Part shown: positions 11,451-23,965 of the stretch, piece after piece
Layout of the letters: each line of letters begins with the position of its first letter
Numbering within the stretch: the stretch's first letter is position 1
Origin: Stenopsyche tienmushanensis
Taxonomy: Eukaryota > Arthropoda > Insecta > Trichoptera > Stenopsychidae
Direction of reading: 5' to 3'
Assembly (NCBI GenBank): GCA_008973525.1
Contig: WACJ01000114.1
Coordinates: 620,001 to 684,000 of the forward strand
Length of the DNA stretch: 64,000 nucleotides
Program-made: the position numbers and the translations under genes
The notes under the pieces: model-generated
Database searches by the model: none
What the model was told of the DNA's origin: nothing
The model's input: only the letters and a program-made list of their open reading frames with translations

Positions 11451-12368
11451 GGCATCTTCTCAGTTTACAAATTTAAAAAAATCGATTTTTATTTTATTTT
11501 AAATTTTGAAAGTACATATCTTCAAAAATGTTATATCGAAATTTCATAAAGATCGGACGAGTCTAACTACATTTTTGGGCGACCGTTAGGTGACTACCTG
11601 AGAGCACCCGGCTGCATACGTATTGTTCAGAATCATGGTGCAAGTACAAGAAAGTGGTGAAAAACAATCAGATAGAAACTTTTAAACATCCTTCTGCTCT
11701 AGCTGAGGATGTTCACGAGGTTTTGAAACCGATTTATGAAGATCTTCAGAGGAAATACCCAAAATAACAACGATTGTTTCAACAGCTGTGTCTGGGCAAT
11801 TTTTCTACAACCAAAACTTTAAACGCGTTTATCTCAAAACAAGGTTTTTCGGTGGCTTGTTGATGAAATTTCGGAAACTATCCAGCCGATTGTCATGAAA
11901 TTTGAATGACATATTTTTCATAATTATGGCTATAGCGCATATCATCAGATTTTTGAAATTTTTATTTTAAGTAATTTTTTTTTACAAAAAACTGCAAAAA
12001 AACGCGTTTTTTTTTTACTTTTTTGTAAAACGTGCGCCATTTCGTTATTTTCGCAAATATCAAAAATCTGATGATATTCGCTATAGCCACTGATATACTG
12101 AATCTAAAACTGTTTTTTTTTTGTTTTAAATGACCCATCTCGGAGATACCATCAACAAGCCACGAACAAAACATTTCTACACGGGGTTTTCGATGCTACT
12201 GTTTTATTATAATAATTGTTCAAAAAAATAAAAATATTTTTTTTTCATGTACTTGAAAGATGTGTTTATTACATAAGATCCATTTTATCTCATAATTTTT
12301 AGCGAAAATCCTCGAAAAAAAATCGTGAAAATAGCCTATTTTTGAGGCGCCTAAAGAGAGAGGACGCC
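11451..12368 (-). mobile_element. Family A MITE, copy A2
   Basis: 918 bp between TTAA at 11447-11450 and 12369-12372, inverted relative to A1. The left end is GGCATCTTCTCAGTTTA and the right end the inverse of GGCGTCCTCTC. The same internal foldback arms and AAACGCGTTT motif (11821-11830) are present. Non-coding. Confidence 0.92.
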
Positions 12369-12372
12369 TTAA

Positions 12373-13618
12373 TGACAATCGACGAAAAGTAAAAGCAATA
12401 TTTTTAAGAAATATCCTGATACAAAAAAACCAACGCTTGTATCCACAATATATATGATTTTAATGTTAAAAGTTTATCCTTATTTGTAATCTAAACATTA
12501 ATTTTACATATAAATGTTTTATGTTAATAAATATAAGTTAATCATTAATACAATACGGATTATCATAAAGGTTATGTTTGAATTCGATTCCAAATTTTAA
12601 TTAACCAAGGGCTTAAAATTCGATTTCATATTAAAAAAAAAAAACATTTTTATTTTTTGAACCTCATGGTATTATTTAACATCCAATGTCTTTTCGGGGG
12701 ACATCTACTATTTATTTTATCCCAGATCGAGTAAGCAGGACAATATTTTGACGTAAATCAAAATATATGAACATGGCTCGCCACTATATAATGTTTACAG
12801 GTGACGTCTTTTCAAATCACATAAACTATTTTGTTTTAGTAGAAGATAGTACAATTTTAACCATATACAAGTATATATTGTAACAATGCATTATTATTGA
12901 ACGACTAACGAGAGATCCATTGTTTTTAAATAAAAAAAAATTCAGCGTTGAAGCTCATTTCACAATGGTTGGATTCATTCGCAATTGAATCATATTGAAT
13001 TGTCTGATGTATGATTTCTAGCAAGACGGCGCTATATGTATGATACACAATAGAGAAAACATTACAAAAGAAAACATCTAGCTGTTACATTTGGATGACA
13101 ATACAAATAATTCGACGCTATTTTTTTCGAGAAATATTCGCTTAAATATTGTATTTATCACTCCTGAAAAAACATTGACGAATGCTTATAGGCGAAGTAA
13201 ATATTACAGTGAAAGATGATAGAATATTTCTGCCAGACAGGGGGATCTATATCGTGAAGCGTGTTATTGAAGCACTATTATAACCAAAAACCAACAAGTG
13301 GGCTGAATTATGATCGTATTTCATTCGCTTAGGATCAAATTAGAGTCAGGGTATAATTTGTTTGTTCAGTTTTAGATCGATCGCCCCCAAATATTTCAGA
13401 ATTTTAGACATCCCTGATGCTTTTACCCGAAACAAATACTTGACTAGTATTTAGATGAATATATTGTGTAGGTTATTAGCTCAAATCAATTTTTATACAA
13501 TTGAGGAATATCACAATAAATATTAAACGTTGAATGTTTTAGAGTAAAGCTTTCTCTTATTAACATACTATAAAACTTATGTAGTTTAGAATTTATATAC
13601 AGAATTTTATCAAATAGG
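12373..13618. other. Unannotated AT-rich stretch
   Basis: No coding or repeat signal recognised. Confidence 0.5.
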
Positions 13619-14039
13619 GAAGGATATTTCTAATTATACCCCTAGAGTCAATGAAAGTGATCTGACCAAACTCTGATTTTTTTTCATAGAACTTGTATGG
13701 AAAATCTCGTTTTTATTTATATTCCGCAAAGAAATTTTTATCCTATCCCTCCATAAAATATTTTATCAAATTTCTCATGTTGATCTGTATTTTTACCTTT
13801 ATAGTAAGAAATCATTTCACATCATATGTATGGAAAAACTAATATTTAGTATGATATTTATATTTAGCTATGCTTCAGAAAATATTTTTACACCAAATGT
13901 CTGTAAATTCCAGATGATGAGTCTGTGATTCAGGAAATGGATATTCTTGTAAAGGTATCGTATATACTGAAACAGATGGAGGAGGCCAGAGAGCAGTCAA
14001 CTTGTGTCAACAAGGCAGTGAAGTCAACAAGGTGAAAAA

Positions 14040-14440
14040 GTGTTATTGGAATTAGCTGACAAGTATGAAGGAAATGGGAGGACGGTTATTGTTAACAACT
14101 ATTTCATAATTTTTGATAGCGTGGACAAACTACAGCAGACAGAGCTTGCTTTTGTTGATACTATCTGCCTGAATATAAAAAAATATTCCGAAAGAAATGT
14201 TGCAAGAACATCATCGTCCAATATATTCATCTGTGTTCGGATTTACAGACAATATTACAGATGTTTCAAACGTTCTGAAAAAATCAAAAGCTTTCATCCC
14301 ATTGTCAACTGTTCCCTATGATCCGAAGTTGTTGGAGAAGCCCAAAAGCCACAGGTAATGTTATTTTACAACAAGCACAAGGGAAGTGTTGACGTTATGA
14401 AGCATACGTTTGGGGATTATATTTATATATATAAAATGGC
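14040..14440 (+). pseudogene. piggyBac transposase fragment in F1
   Basis: Frames give GNGRTVIVNNYFIIFDSVDK, then in another frame SVFGFTDNITDVSNVLKKSK, then NVMLFYNKHKGSVDVM. These match the PGBD4-like order GxGRTVxxDNxYxS, FGFxxxxTxVSYxxKKxK and VxLFYNxTKGGVDxxD. The expected Asp of the DN motif is replaced by Asn (NNYF), so a catalytic residue is lost, and frames are shifted. The coding match stops where the embedded MITE begins at 14448. Confidence 0.75.
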
Positions 14441-14447
14441 AGACTAA

Positions 14448-14651
14448 TGCCCGGTGCACACGAGGCTGGTTTTCAAGCTAATAGAGCAAGCAAGTACTAG
14501 TGAGCTGAGAGGGTAGTATCTCTAGTTCCGTTTTTGGGCTAAAAATAGCTTAAAAACGGAGTTAGCTCTGTTTATACAAAGCTAGAGTTGCTGGTTTGTT
14601 GGCACACATTTTGCTCTGCTTGCTTGAAAACTATTATTTTGTGCATCGGAT
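14448..14651. mobile_element. Palindromic 'GCCCGGTGCACAC' MITE nested in F1
   Basis: About 204 bp, nearly self-complementary. It starts TGCCCGGTGCACACG and ends with the inverse, TTGTGCATCGG. TAA-like bases flank both ends, suggesting a 3-bp target of PIF/Harbinger type, though this is uncertain. The same unit lies at the same place in F2 (36584-36788) and F3 (62668-62861). Confidence 0.75.
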
Positions 14652-14980
14652 ATAAAGGATAGCAGGTTTTTTCTTCATTGGTTTGGTAGCATTGCTTCAT
14701 GTAGCATCATTCATTCGTTTATATCATAAGAATGAATCAGAGAACTAATCATCCCACCGATGTACGCCAAAAATGTTTACAAATTCTAACGGATCAGCTG
14801 GTGACACCAAATGAAGAGAATGAACATAGAAATAAACATGGAAATAGAAATCGTCAAGCAGAATTGGGTGGGTGGTTGACAAGCTTCAACGAAAATTTCG
14901 ATTTGCATGTTAATTTTTTTCATCCATTTCCATACAAAGTGTATGAGGGTCCAGCCAAACCACTTTCATTGACGGAATGC

Positions 14981-17900
14981 TACAATGAAAACTGCAGAAG
15001 GTTTTTTAGCAAATTAATTCTGGCTTAAGTAAAATGATGTTACTGTATATCAAAACGTGAATGGCAGAAAGAAGTAATACAATGCTGATCATGTTTACAC
15101 ACATAGAAACAGGGAAAATGCCTACCTCTACAGAATATATGAAATGTTCATTAAAAAAGGAGCCTGTTGCATTGGCATCAAAGACATTGATCTGGTTTTT
15201 TAACAATCTTTTAATATAAACCGATAAGTCTTCCAACAACTCTGATTTATAAGTGCAGACAATAAACAACGAAATTGAAATAATATAATCAGAAACAGTT
15301 GGGCAACACAATCGCCTATATAATTGAAATCAGCGCATCATAAAAACTAATAATTGAGGAGATGTCTCATACGTAACTTGTTTTATTTGCATTTAAAAAT
15401 GGAACGTCCTTTTTGAAAGACCATGTATATTATATAATTTGCAAACAATCATTAGAGGAGGTAGTTTCGAAGTAATTTAATATGATGTTATGGTTGATCA
15501 TCAAGTTTGAATACACTTAATGTTTAGATTAGATCAATGTTAGGAACCTAAAATTATAAATTGCTGGGTTAACTCAAATAAAGTTAACTATCGAGCTTAA
15601 TGTTGATGTAATCGAGAATGTGATGGAAATGCAATTAGTTTGGATTAACGTACTAATTTTCGTGTTGAGACATATTCCATCTATGCCTCTTTATTCATAC
15701 AAACGAAATTCCTACGAAATTTTCAGGCGGATGTCGTTCATTGATAATAATTTTAACTGTATCAATAAGCATGAATATCACGATATAGTATTTTTAGGCG
15801 ATAGTTGAATATAGTTTGAAAAATGATAACGCATGATCGGTATAAATTATTAGGCCGCAAACAATGCTGTTGCGTAGTGAATTCCAAGCGTTCCATTTAT
15901 GGCGATCGTCGATCACATGTTATTATGTAACAAATAAGCAGTCTATTTAAATGTATAAGTGGATAGTAATAATTAGGGTCGTATTTCCTTATAAACGATT
16001 AGATGTATGCTTGAAAAAGTCGGTAATGTTGGGATAGCTGCTTTAGATTTCATTCATGGTCGCAGTTGACAATTGAATTTTTGACCCTCAACATTCGGAT
16101 CTCGACCCTCAAAACGGATCGAATGATTAGTTCTAATGATCGAAATTCAATTATTATAATTAATCATTCATAATACGGAAATATATCGTAATATACGGAT
16201 TTCCGACGCGAACCGAGACGCTTCTGCTTACCAGTTAGGTGCTATACCACAACGAATGACACCGAATTACTAATAGGCCCGTAAGTCTGCTTGGTTACCA
16301 TATTATAGGTGGATTAAAATTAAATGCGAAATACGCATATTGATTAGCATGGTGGCAATTAGAAAAAAGCCCGTATATTACGTTATCGACACGAAGCAAA
16401 GCGTGACAATTTTCATTAAATTAACCGGATGAAGTGTGGGCTGCAAATTAAAACTGATCTTCTAAAACTAAAATGTTCTCAAAATTAATTCATTGGGTAG
16501 AAAAACGAAAGACAGTTCAATAACACTTGGGACGTGAGTTGTGATTGCTTTTTTACTGTGCTACATATTGAAATTTTCATATTGGCGATAGTTTAGCGCC
16601 TTTTGAAAAAATCATATTTAATTCATCTGCGTGCTTCATTCAGGTTAAGGGATCATATCACTTTATCACGAGATATCCCTAAGGAAGTCCTCCATATTTT
16701 TGTTGAAGAAATTCGGATTATTTCAATGCAGTTAATTCGCGAAATACGCTCTGAGACCGCTGCGATCACAGGCTTACCCATATAGTTGGATTTGTTTACA
16801 GACCAGAGATTCCTGTTGGGGAACTTTCTTATTTTTGTTCCAGTAGGGAAGTCAAAAAATGTTAACACAGATTTGAAAAAGGCAAATAAGCAAATGGAAA
16901 GTAAGGGCACAAAAATAATGAACTCTGTGTGAAGTGCTTCGAAAACCGAACAGCTTACTAATAAATTAATTAAAGATTTATCTAATTATTATTGCTTAGC
17001 TATTCGCCTACATTCTGATTCAATAGAAAAAATTGAGAAGTGCTATTTGGGTCACATACTATCACAAAATTTCGACTGATGAAGCCCTTCAGCATTTGCA
17101 CTATCCGGAAGGAGCAGATTCTTGGTGCGAATGACAGAAAAATGCAACTACAAGATCGTTATATTTGTATAAGCAACCTCCTTCTTACATCGAGAAAGTT
17201 CAGCAAATCTTTTATGAGCCATTTATGAAGAATTAACGTCTGATAATTTATTGGAAAGATCATAAATTATTCAATAAATTTTGATGCAATACAAATTCAA
17301 ATTAAAATTATTTTTAATATTTGCAAATTCAAATTTAAGCTTATACACTTGTCCCTGTTCAGTTGTCGCCGTATACAAATATTTTGTTGGAAAATAGATC
17401 TATTAGGTAAATTTATTCATGTGGGGCTAATCGTTAATTGAGCGATCCAAGTTCAACGAGCATGTATTAAATTGGCGTTATTAGTCCGTTATGAGTTATA
17501 ATATCACATGAAGTTTCAATATATCACTTATAACTACTTAACAAATATGTATTCGATTTTATCTAATTGTGAACCCTTACAGTATTGATCTTTTGCTTAG
17601 TGGTAGTTATTTCGTAATTATCGTAAGCTAAAATGACTAACGCAATCCGAATTAGTTTTTTCAATCAGGGGTTATTTTAAATTCACTTTGATATATTTCA
17701 TTATAAGAATCAATAATGGCGGAAAAAAGTATTATTAAATACAATATATATTCGAAATGCCATTGATTCGCACAATCGAAATGTAAATCGCTAGATTTGT
17801 ACGGTATTAGGATTGGAATTTTCTTAATTTTACATCCAAATACTGTCCCTTTTATCCGATCTGAAATAATGAGGGAACGAATATCCTTCGAAAGGGTATT

Positions 17901-18034
17901 TATGAGTTGTAATTCATTGTTTTTGCCTATTCATATACAAATAACAGGGGTAACAAGATATTTAAATGACATGAAATGTAAGTAGTACATTTTTGAGAGC
18001 TAAAGAGTTAAATTATACTTCTTTCCGATATTTC
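14981..18034. other. Unannotated stretch, about 3 kb
   Basis: No transposon ends or recognisable proteins. An open frame of 60 codons at 16603-16785 (+) and neighbours to 17228 have no recognisable family. Around 16060-16420 the sequence is less biased, with several ATTA-type motifs, and looks unique. It could be regulatory or simply old sequence. Confidence 0.4.
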
Positions 18035-18514
18035 GAGCGTCATCCAGAAAGTAAAGTTATAATATTTACATTGGATCGAAAAATGCTTATATTTAATTGA
18101 AATTCACAGCATACTTCAACAAATATATTAAACTATTTTTCGACGTATTCACCGTCGAGATCGAGACATTTCTGTAGTCAGGACACCAGCTTTTATATGC
18201 CAGTGTAATAGACCTCCGCCGCTCTTTTTGAATTGTCTTATGAATTCGGTGGTGTAGTTATACACCCACATCTCATACCCCGTCACGACAAAATTCAGAA
18301 AAGCTTTTCCCTCTTGTGTAAAACGATCTAAACATTCACGCGCGGTGGTCACGCGATTTTGACGATGCTCCAATGTGAGCATTTTGGGCAAGTTTTTCCG
18401 ATACAATATCATCAAAGAGATGTCTGGAAATTCTTTATGAAGGTTGTAAAGCATCACATTGTGGTCACTTCGCACTCATTCTTCAATTTTTTGCACAAGT
18501 TCGTCAAAAATCAC
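18035..18514 (-). pseudogene. Mariner transposase remnant, left part
   Basis: On the minus strand, frames give LVQKIEE, NLHKEFPDISL, LTLEHRQNRVTTARECLDRF and FVVTGYEMWVYNYTTE. This follows the mariner layout of helix-turn-helix, WVP..L, then the first catalytic block TGDExW; here the Asp is Tyr (TGYE), so that residue is lost. LDGEYVEK-like codons near 18140 mark the C-terminus, and CGTCATCCAGAAAGTAAAG at 18039 looks like the mariner end. The catalytic middle is deleted. Copy A3 interrupts the N-terminal part at 18515; mariner-like sequence may resume after 19433. Confidence 0.7.
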
Positions 18515-18518
18515 TTAA

Positions 18519-19429
18519 GGCGTCTTCTCACTTTACAAATTTAAAAAAATCGATTTTTATTTTATTTTAAATTTTGAAATTACATATCTTCAAAAATGTT
18601 ATATCGAAATTTCATAAAGATCGGACGAGTCTAACTATATTTTTGGTTGATCGTTAGGTGACTACCTGAGAGCACCCGGCTGCGTATATATTGTTCAGAC
18701 TCATGGTGCAATTACAAGAAAGTAGTGAAAAAATATCAGATAGAAACTTTTAAACATCCTTTTGCTCTAGCTGAGGATGTTCACGAGGTTTTGAAACCAA
18801 TTTATGAATATCTTCGGAGGAAATACCCAAAATAACAACGAGTGTTTCAACAGCTGTGTCTGGGCAATTTTTCTGCAACCAAAACTTTAAACGCGTTTAT
18901 CTCAAAGCAAGGTTTTTCGGTGGCTTGTTGATGAAATTTCGGAAACTATCCGGCCGATTGTCATGAAATTTGAATGACATATTCTTCATAGTTATGGCTA
19001 TGGCGCATATCATCAGATTTTTGAAATTTTGATTTTAAGTAATTTTTTTTTACAAAAAACTGCAAAAAAACGCGTTTTTTTTTACTTTTTCGTAAAACGT
19101 GCGCCATTTTGTTATTTTTGCAAATATCAAAAATCTGATGATATGCGCTATAGCCACTGATATACTGAATCTAAAACTGTTTTATTTTTTTATTTCAAAT
19201 GACCCATCTCGGATCATCAACAAGCCACGAACATAACATTTCTACACGGGTTTTTCGATGCTACTGTTTTATTATAATAATTGTTCAAAAAAATAAAAAA
19301 ATATTTTTTTCATTTACTTGATGTGTTTATTACATAAGATCCATTTTATCTCATAATTTTTAGCGAAAATCCTCGAAAAAAAATCGTGAAAATAGCCTAT
19401 TTTTGAGGCGCCTAAAGTGAGAAGACGCC
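18519..19429 (-). mobile_element. Family A MITE, copy A3
   Basis: 911 bp between TTAA at 18515-18518 and 19430-19433, same orientation as A2 and A5. Both ends carry GGCGTCTTCTCACTTTA or its inverse exactly. It is inserted in the mariner remnant on its left, so it is younger than that remnant. Confidence 0.93.
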
Positions 19430-19433
19430 TTAA

Positions 19434-20565
19434 GGGTTCCACTTTTTCTTACTTCGTAACATGTTGTCGACTTATCACATGATTACCATAAATTTCCATT
19501 AGTTTCCAATGGATATTCGTGGTGTTATTTTTATGCAAAGTCAAAAAAAGAACGAACGAGAGGTGGTAGACAAAGTGGTCGATGGACACAGTGGGACCAA
19601 ACAAACTGATCGTTCTTACATTCCGGAATTAGGACCTGCACATTCAAATGAAAATTCCTGCACAATTATCCAAAGACGTTGTTGAAATCTCAAAAAGCTT
19701 GGAGAGGAATTTTAACTTTGAATGATGTATCAGACTAAAATACGACAAATTAAATAAACGTATATCGATAACGCCAACAACAACATTTAGAATTGGAGTC
19801 TTTACGCCAGTGTTTGATTACTGTGGACAGCAATTGATATTTTACTCAAATGCCTTCAAAAATACACAAGAAAAGACACCAAGAATAATCTTTGATGTAA
19901 AAAATAATTGCAATAAACCGACCGAAATGCAATAAATACGCTATTATTACTTTGTATCATTATAAATATATTTGGATTGTATCATTTGCCGATTGTTCAG
20001 GTGAGTGGTGGGACTACCTACAGGTTGACGTTTCAAATGCTCCAATTTAACTGACACGAGAAAAACACAACCCTCATCTAATGAATTCATATAAAAGAAT
20101 AATTCAATTATGGAAGCGAGGGGAGCCACTAAAAAGCAAAGGGGGAATATTAAACAGCACTATCGTTACATATGGACAGAAATATTGCGCAGGGATGGAT
20201 ATTTAAAAAAATGATTTGGAGTGTATTAATATATTTACATCATCAAGAAATAAAAGTCGCCAATCTGCATTGGAAAAAATATAGCTAGAGTTAGTTCAAC
20301 GCGTAAGTCTAATCAAGTCAGCTGAAAAAATAATAAATATAAAACTGAAGATGTGTAGGAAAATCCTTAGTTTAGTCCTTTAAAGCGCATAGTTTTGTAC
20401 ATCGAAATTTATAAAGATCTGAATCATTATTACGAATAATGAAAATAACAGATTTGTTGAAAAAAGTAAAGCGTAGGTGCAACTGAAAAAGATGAAAAAT
20501 TTCAACAGTAAAAATCACCTTCGTAAAATGCTGATTAGTAGTATTTAGTGATGTTGAAATAATCA
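19434..20565. other. Unannotated stretch
   Basis: The first 60 bases may continue the mariner remnant broken by A3. The rest shows no family I recognise. Confidence 0.4.
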
Positions 20566-21033
20566 TGTGTTTTTAAAATTTTGGACATATTATATTCCTG
20601 ACATATTTAGTTTTCTTAATGACATTAACCTGTCTCTCCAGGGATTTTGCACAAATATTTTTAAACTGAGAAATAAGATCGATGCATTTAAAAAGAAGAT
20701 GGTTCTTTGTGATTGCCGCATACAAGGGGAGGAATTAGACATCTTTCCACGTTTACAATAATTTTTAAATATAAAAAGTCAAAACTTGAAGGCATTCGTA
20801 CTAAAATTTAACCACTATTACCCCGAAAATGAGGATTCTCGTAAAGGAAATCTTTGGATTTATAATCCCTTTATGGAGGACATTATTTCATGTACTCTTA
20901 GGAGCAGAGAAAAGAACCATTAATAGAGTCACTCTGATATCCAGACACAAAACATTAACATCGCCTCAGTTTTGGATATGAGTGAAAGTTTAACATCCAT
21001 CTTTAAGCTGTAAAACTATAAGTTTATTAAGGT

Positions 21034-21949
21034 CAGGACCGTAACAAGGGCGTGACAAAGCAGGCGTATGCCACGGGCGCAACTGGGCTTGGGGCGCAAA
21101 ACGTAGAAGACCGACTCGGTCGAGAGTTGCGCATGGTTTTTATTTTACTCGACCATTCTACTTTACATGAACTGACACTGATAATGAGAGTTTGTAATCG
21201 TTCTGTAGACATGTTCAGGTATTGCATCCGATCGCGAGGCATCCGTTCGTCATATCAGCGATCCGTAAAGCGGACCGGTTGGACACAGATTTTTTTTAGG
21301 ACTTTTTGCGGCATTTTCAGGAATAAATGCGTACCCGAAGGCATCTGTATGATCACGGAAGCTCCCTCAGATGCTGATTTACATAGGTGGCTCGTATTAA
21401 ATGATATCGTTAATGAGTCTAGACTTCCTCCCACCCATAAAAGCTATAAATTTATTTATATTACTAATTTGTGCTGCTTTCCTGGCAAGTTATTTTAGTT
21501 TTTGGTTACAAAATCTAGCTAGCTAGCTTCTTCTCCGCGCTCAGGGCGTAAGTGACCACTCTAAGTTGAGAATGAGCTTGTCCTTGGGGACAGCTCGGGG
21601 TCTCAACTCAGATTAGAAGTGAAACTTCTGTAGACATGTTCGGGTATGCCGTCTGTTCGCAAGGCGCTCATTCGTCATATCAGCGGTCCGAAAAGCGGAC
21701 CGATTGGATACACAGACCTTGAGGCCACTTCAACCTCTTTTAGGGATTTTTGTGGAATTTTCTATGATTTGTTCGATCACGGAAGCAACGTACCGTGTGG
21801 ACACTTTCTATTATAGTATTTTTTATACAACAGTAACCGCCAATAGTATTATTTAACTTAAATTAATTAATAAATTAGATTTCCGGGGTGGGTGAGATTG
21901 TTAAGTTAAATACTTGCCACGGGCGCATCACACCCTAGTTACGGCTCTG
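21034..21949. mobile_element. Family C hAT MITE, copy C1, nested in D1
   Basis: 916 bp flanked by a perfect 8-bp duplication ATTAAGGT (21026-21033 and 21950-21957), the hAT hallmark. The ends are CAGGACCGTAACAAGGGCGT and the inverse of CAGAGCCGTAACTAGGGTGT. The element is GC-richer than its surroundings. The 148-codon open frame at 21052-21498 resembles no transposase and is probably by chance. A block of about 130 bp is duplicated inside (21195-21320 and 21620-21765). Confidence 0.9.
21195..21765 (+). repeat. Duplicated block with hairpin inside C1
   Basis: Two diverged direct copies, each holding CTGTAGACATGTTC, TCGTCATATCAGCG and a small hairpin of CGGTCCG, A-rich loop and CGGACCG. They lie at about 21195-21320 and 21620-21765. 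The same hairpin occurs inverted in C2 near 47510. Confidence 0.75.
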
Positions 21950-22150
21950 ATTAAGGTATTTGTAAATTTTAACAACCTATTAATGCGAAAAAGCATTTTC
22001 GTCCATGTCCTCAATAAAATCGAAACAATCGCACTGCAACCAAGAATATCCAATATATTAGCAAAGATTCAACAGCAGATTTCGCATTAATTTATTGAAA
22101 ATTAAAACCATTGTTTCTGTTAAATTTTAATGTATCAGAATATCTATAAT

Positions 22151-23072
22151 AATTGCATTTAAACTATTTGAAAGCTAAGGTTGATTATATGTAAAGCTGT
22201 TAATTTTCCATATATATATATTGATTTTTGAATATGAATATTTGTACATGTTATTCAATACCATAAACTTTTAAGATAATTTGCCATATACTACTGAATA
22301 ACTCACAATACATTTGATAGATGTTGCTTTAACAATATGGTAGCTATAGCTTAACAAATATTGAGCGTCGTTATTGATAGCCACTACACATAACAATATT
22401 CAGGAGCCTAATGATCGTGACGGTTATAAGTTCAAAGATTTACTACAAATAATTCTGAAATAAGCAATTTAAATAGAAAATACACTAGAAAATTAAATAT
22501 TTTAATTTTATTAAAAAATGAAATAAGATGTGCTGAATTATTTCCATTTATTCAGCAGAAACTATTTCCGCATTTAATTATTATGCCACGTTTATCCACT
22601 TTAAGTATAGTTTATTCCTTAATCACAAAACATCCCGTATTTTAAATATCACTAACGTTTTAGGCCAAGGTTGTGTTGATGATTTATTTTCTATAAATAT
22701 TGGCAAAGAATTCGTATTAAAAAATTGACACATAATTCTACCAACTTGGATTCGCAATGATCGATAATAATCGAAACTAGACGGCTCGTTCTTTTTTGAC
22801 GTATCGGGCCCTCATATAGAATATTTAATTACGGAAATATTACATTAGCTAATGCATTAATGTAACATTGTGTCAGTGATAATCAGCTGATGGATCGCAG
22901 ATCGATTGTAAATTTGAATGCAGGCAATCGATTGCTAATTTATCAGTTTGCTTTTTTAAATGGTTTTTATTTGGGGGTCTTCGTTGCGCTTGTGTTTTAA
23001 AAGGATTTGAACTCAAAAAATTGAACTTAGAATCTATAATATGGACCACTAACTGGACATTTTTGTTAAATA
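22151..23072. other. Unannotated stretch with unique-looking block
   Basis: No coding signal. The part at about 22740-22960 has mixed composition with TAATTA, CAATCGATTG and ATTAG motifs and no repeat copies in the window, as is seen in some insect regulatory DNA. This is only an impression. Confidence 0.35.
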
Positions 23073-23965
23073 TTGTCCATATCGACTAACATCTGGAGAA
23101 CGTTATTTTCTATATATTTTTTTTCCAAACCACGTTTCAAGATGGTGGATTTTGTGTTGAATAAACAATTTACGCGAAATTGCATACTGTACGAATTAAT
23201 TAAAAAAAGTAATGCAATAATTGCAGCTAAAAATATTTGTGATACACTTGGAGAATCTCTAGCTGTTTGTCAATGCCAAAGATGGTTTAAAAAAATTAAA
23301 AGCGAAAATTTTAGTTTAGAAAATAAGGTCCGAAATGAGAGAAAGTTTAAAGTGGTTGACGATATCCTGCGTACTGAAATTGAATCAAATTCAACATAGA
23401 CTATAAAAGAATAAACAGAAAAGCTTGGGTACTTCCGGAAAAGTATTCAAATATATTTGAGAAAAATAGGAAAACTATAGAATGTGGGGTGCGGATACCG
23501 CACGACATTACTGATGAGATCAAGGCGTTGCGATTACGTGTCATGATTTAATCGTTAAAGAGAAGAAACAACCGTTTTACACTATTTAATGACTGGAGAT
23601 GAAACGTGGGTGCTGTATTCAAAGGGGCAGGTAAAAAAACCAACCCCTCGACCGGGTTCAACCGTAAAAATACCCCTTTTAAATGTATAGTGGGACTCCA
23701 AAGGGATAATCTATCATGAAGTCCTTCCATATGTTCGAAACGTAACGAGAGAGATTTATTGTTCACAACTAGAGAGTTTAAAAGTCGCGTTGAGTACCAA
23801 AAAAGCCAGATGTAGTCAATCGTTGCCAAATTCTTTAGTAACATGATGATGCGCGTCCCCATAAATCAAAGATGACCGAAAACAAATTAAAGAAACTCGA
23901 TTGGCAAACGATTCTACATCCACCTTATTTTCCTCACCTTGCTCTTTCCGACTATCGTTAATTTA
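23073..23965 (+). pseudogene. Mariner transposase pseudogene
   Basis: The N-terminal part is open from about 23130 to 23398, with VLNKQFTRNCILYELIKKSN, CQCQRWFKKIKSENFSLENK and VVDDILRTEIE. This is the SETMAR-type helix-turn-helix region. After a stop at 23398 shifted frames give LMTGDETWVLYSKGQ (first catalytic Asp), DSKGIIYHEVLPYVRN, DDARPHKSKMTENKLKKLDW (second Asp) and HPPYFPHLALSDYR (third). The order and size, about 300 codons, fit a nearly full-length DD34D mariner. Several stops and frame breaks make it inactive. Confidence 0.85.

Larger units (their letters stand above)
13619..14980 (+). mobile_element. Family F piggyBac-derived element, copy F1
   Basis: The left end carries AGTCAATGAAAGTGATCTG and the right end the inverse of GTCAATGAAAGTGGTTTGG, so the ends are inverted repeats. 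The interior holds a broken piggyBac transposase (14040-14440) and an embedded palindromic MITE (14448-14651). F1 is the longest of three copies and has extra sequence at about 14757-14900 that F3 lacks. No clear TTAA duplication is seen. It cannot transpose by itself. Confidence 0.75.
20566..22150 (+). mobile_element. Family D hAT remnant, copy D1, interrupted by C1
   Basis: Matches D2 and D3: LNDINLSLQGFCTNIFKLRN is encoded at about 20613-20672, followed by decayed sequence to 21033. Family D resumes at 21958 with TTTTAACAACCTATTAATGC and CCAAGAATATCCAATAT. The C1 element sits in between with an 8-bp duplication. The transposase resembles ZBED5/SCAN-domain-type hATs. The N-terminal two thirds are missing and several stops are present. 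Confidence 0.75.

Noticed and set aside
21052..21498. 148-codon open frame in C1
   Set aside because: It covers a non-coding hAT MITE with a duplicated block; no transposase motif, and C2 does not keep the frame.
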